DNA from: Lachnospiraceae bacterium
Lineage (GTDB): Bacteria; Bacillota; Clostridia; Lachnospirales; Lachnospiraceae
Direction of reading: 5' to 3'
NCBI GenBank assembly: GCA_910574185.1
Contig: CAJSZQ010000028.1
Span: 1 to 54,551, forward strand
DNA length: 54,551 nucleotides
Shown here: positions 52,987-54,551 of the stretch, in pieces
Layout: every line of letters starts with the position of its first letter
Position numbering within the stretch: position 1 is the stretch's first letter
Made by a program: the position numbers and the translations under genes
Notes under the pieces: generated by a model
What the model was told of the DNA's origin: nothing
Database searches by the model: none
Seen by the model: the letters and a program-made list of their open reading frames with translations, nothing else

Positions 52987-54096
52987 ATGAGGAAGATTTT
53001 ACATATGATGCCGCCGGAGGTTAGTAACGGCGTATTCCAGTATGTTTTTAATCATATGCCTTATATGGATTTGTCGGAGTTTGAATTTTCTTTTCTGACC
53101 AGAGCGGCAGGGGAATTGTTGAACACGAAGGAGTATGAAAGGTACCGTTTTCCGGTGTATGCGTTAAACGGCGTTCAGAGAAGCGGGCGGGAGGGGTTTA
53201 TCAGGGAAGTGAGGAGTATTCTAAGCCAGGGATTTGACGCCATTCATTTGCATACCAGTTCCTGGAGGGGATTTTTGATTGAAGAGATTGCGATGGAGAT
53301 GAAAATCCCGAAAGTGATTGTGCATGCTCATAGTTCAGGGATTGATTTTGCAGACGCTGGGGAGAGGGAGAAGCAGGTGGAGGAACATATGGCGTATCGG
53401 GAGCAGTTTCGTATGGAGTATGCGACGGATGTGTGCGCGTGTTCTAAACTGGCGGCGGACTGGCTCTTTCCGGCGGCGATACCGAGAGAGCGGATACAGA
53501 TTCTTCCGAATGCAGTTGATGTGAAAAAGTTTCGATTTGATAAGAGGGTCCGGAATGAGGTACGCAGAAGACTGGGTGTGGAAGGACGGATTGTGGCAGG
53601 ACATGTGGGGCGTTATAGTTACACGAAGAATCAGGAGTTTCTAATCCGGTGTTTTGCGGAAAGCTGTAAGAGGAATCCAGAGTTGTATTTGATTCTGATG
53701 GGACAGGGGGAAAATATAGAGAAGGTTCGGGGAGTTGTGGATGAGCTTGGGATGAAGGAGCATATAAAATGTTATGGATGGAGGGAGGATACGCGGGATT
53801 TTTTGCAGGCGATGGATGTGTTCTGTTTACCGTCTGTATTTGAGGGTCTGCCGATATCGGTGGTGGAGGCGCAGGCATCGGGGCTGAAATGTCTGGTGTC
53901 GGATTGTGTGACGCGGGAGGTAAAGATAACGGATTTGGTGAAATTTCTTCCATTGGAGAAGGAGAGCTGGGTGGAGGAACTGGCAGGAAGCAGGATAGAG
54001 AGGGAGAGAGGGTGGATGGATGAATGGTTTGAGAGGGCGGATTATAGTATGGAGGCGTCTTGCAGGAAGCTGGAGCGGCTGTATGGGTCTGTCTGA
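52987..54096 (+). CDS. GT4 family glycosyltransferase
   Basis: 369 residues, GT-B fold, EpsF/CapM-like. N-terminal acceptor half: 'ILHMMPPEVSNGVFQYVFNH', 'DAIHLHTSSWRGF', 'VIVHAHSSG'. C-terminal donor half: 'ILPNAVDVKKFRFD', 'GHVGRYSYTKNQEFLI', 'LILMGQGENIEKV', 'CLPSVFEGLPISVVEAQASG' with the E-x7-E motif. Retaining transferase using a nucleotide sugar. SD GAGGAAGAAG, 10 bp after the methyltransferase-like gene. The sequence is strongly purine-rich on the coding strand. Confidence 0.88.
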   Translation: MRKILHMMPPEVSNGVFQYVFNHMPYMDLSEFEFSFLTRAAGELLNTKEYERYRFPVYALNGVQRSGREGFIREVRSILSQGFDAIHLHTSSWRGFLIEEIAMEMKIPKVIVHAHSSGIDFADAGEREKQVEEHMAYREQFRMEYATDVCACSKLAADWLFPAAIPRERIQILPNAVDVKKFRFDKRVRNEVRRRLGVEGRIVAGHVGRYSYTKNQEFLIRCFAESCKRNPELYLILMGQGENIEKVRGVVDELGMKEHIKCYGWREDTRDFLQAMDVFCLPSVFEGLPISVVEAQASGLKCLVSDCVTREVKITDLVKFLPLEKESWVEELAGSRIERERGWMDEWFERADYSMEASCRKLERLYGSV

Positions 54097-54246
54097 ACTA
54101 TTTGAAAGTTATCGGTTTTAAGATATGTTGGAAATGAGGGCTGAATAGAGATAATAATCTTTTTTCAATGCAGCGGATTGAAAGAATGTATGGACCAGAA
54201 GGTGTTCATGGAGGCTAAACATAGAGGAGGTGAATAGAGAAGGATT

Positions 54247-54551
54247 ATGGAGAGAATATATATCTTTGGCGCGCATTCGAGAGCGCAGACACTGGCGGTC
54301 TATTTGGAATCTCTGTATCCAGAGAGGAAGGTAGAAGCGTATTTGTATGATAATGAAGAACGGAATCCAGAAAAAATAGGAGAAGTATCTGTATTTCGAT
54401 TAGGCAAGGGGATACAGATAAATACCAGGTATCCGGTGTATATTGGGACAAGAGGAATCTATCATGCTAAGATAACAGACAAGTTAAGTAAAATGGGATT
54501 TAAGAAGATTATTCCTGCTACGCCGAAGTTGGACCGGCTACTTCGCAATGC
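54247..54551 (+). CDS. Start of another protein with the Rossmann-like module (runs off the window)
   Basis: Open from ATG 54247 (SD GAGGAGGTGAATAGAGAAGG, rather long spacing) to the last base, 101 codons. 'RIYIFGAHSRAQTLAVYLES', 'VEAYLYDNEERNPEKI' and 'YPVYIGTRGIYHAKITDKL' fit the N-terminal module seen elsewhere in the island, so a glycosyltransferase or similar enzyme is expected to follow. The domain after the module is outside the window. Confidence 0.75.
   Translation, partial: MERIYIFGAHSRAQTLAVYLESLYPERKVEAYLYDNEERNPEKIGEVSVFRLGKGIQINTRYPVYIGTRGIYHAKITDKLSKMGFKKIIPATPKLDRLLRN

Overview
The window looks like a chromosome segment of a Gram-positive anaerobe of the Clostridia, most likely a Lachnospiraceae gut bacterium. 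The signs are strong purine-rich SD sequences, nearly all genes on the + strand, the DUF5717/DUF5716 gene pair, a stand-alone DUF1292 gene, SpoIID-like and SleB-like sporulation/cell-wall proteins, and a CapEFG-type sugar cassette. Family names come from reading the sequence; no database search was run. No tRNA, rRNA or CRISPR array was seen.

Layout. 1-2.8 kb: a small coiled-coil protein, a C-terminally cut SpoIID-like protein and an anchored transglutaminase-like protein. 3.0-7.3 kb: carA-carB with a clear promoter. 7.5-10.8 kb: a SleB-like hydrolase, a Glu-rich membrane protein, a large dispersed repeat and two tandem cupins. 10.9-19.9 kb: a PLP aminotransferase (minus strand), then a probable operon of DUF5717, DUF5716, a repeat-helical protein and purB, then trxB. 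20.2-25.6 kb: a GNAT-ThrE fusion with its ThrE_2 partner, gltX, a UvrD-family helicase and a DUF1292 protein. 26.0-30.2 kb: an orphan sugar-binding lipoprotein, a GH13 protein that has lost all three catalytic carboxylates, TraX and a DUF5662-like protein.

30.3-34.1 kb is the most unusual part. It holds a TnpB-family protein with an intact zinc ribbon but every RuvC catalytic residue substituted. Upstream lie two 28-bp quasi-palindromes that are inverted copies of each other; downstream lie about 330 nt of non-coding sequence with nested helices. A membrane-anchored protein and a secreted surface protein follow. The arrangement resembles nuclease-dead TnpB homologues (TldR) known to act as RNA-guided repressors, but neither the guide nor the target can be established from this window.

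34.2 kb to the end is a surface-glycan or glycoprotein-glycosylation island that runs off the right edge: GT8, GT2, GT4, GT-D (DUF1792), RgpF-like and CDP-glycerol-type transferases, two methyltransferase-like proteins and a CapE-CapF-CapG cassette for UDP-N-acetyl-L-fucosamine. No flippase, polymerase or ABC exporter is visible. Its first four genes are much more AT-rich than the rest. A Rossmann-like 'YIxGAG' module, resembling the N-terminal domain of PglD, recurs at the N- or C-terminus of about ten different proteins. The island also shows decay and change: a nonsense-interrupted gene at 45.1 kb and a 39-bp in-frame tandem duplication in the GT8 gene.
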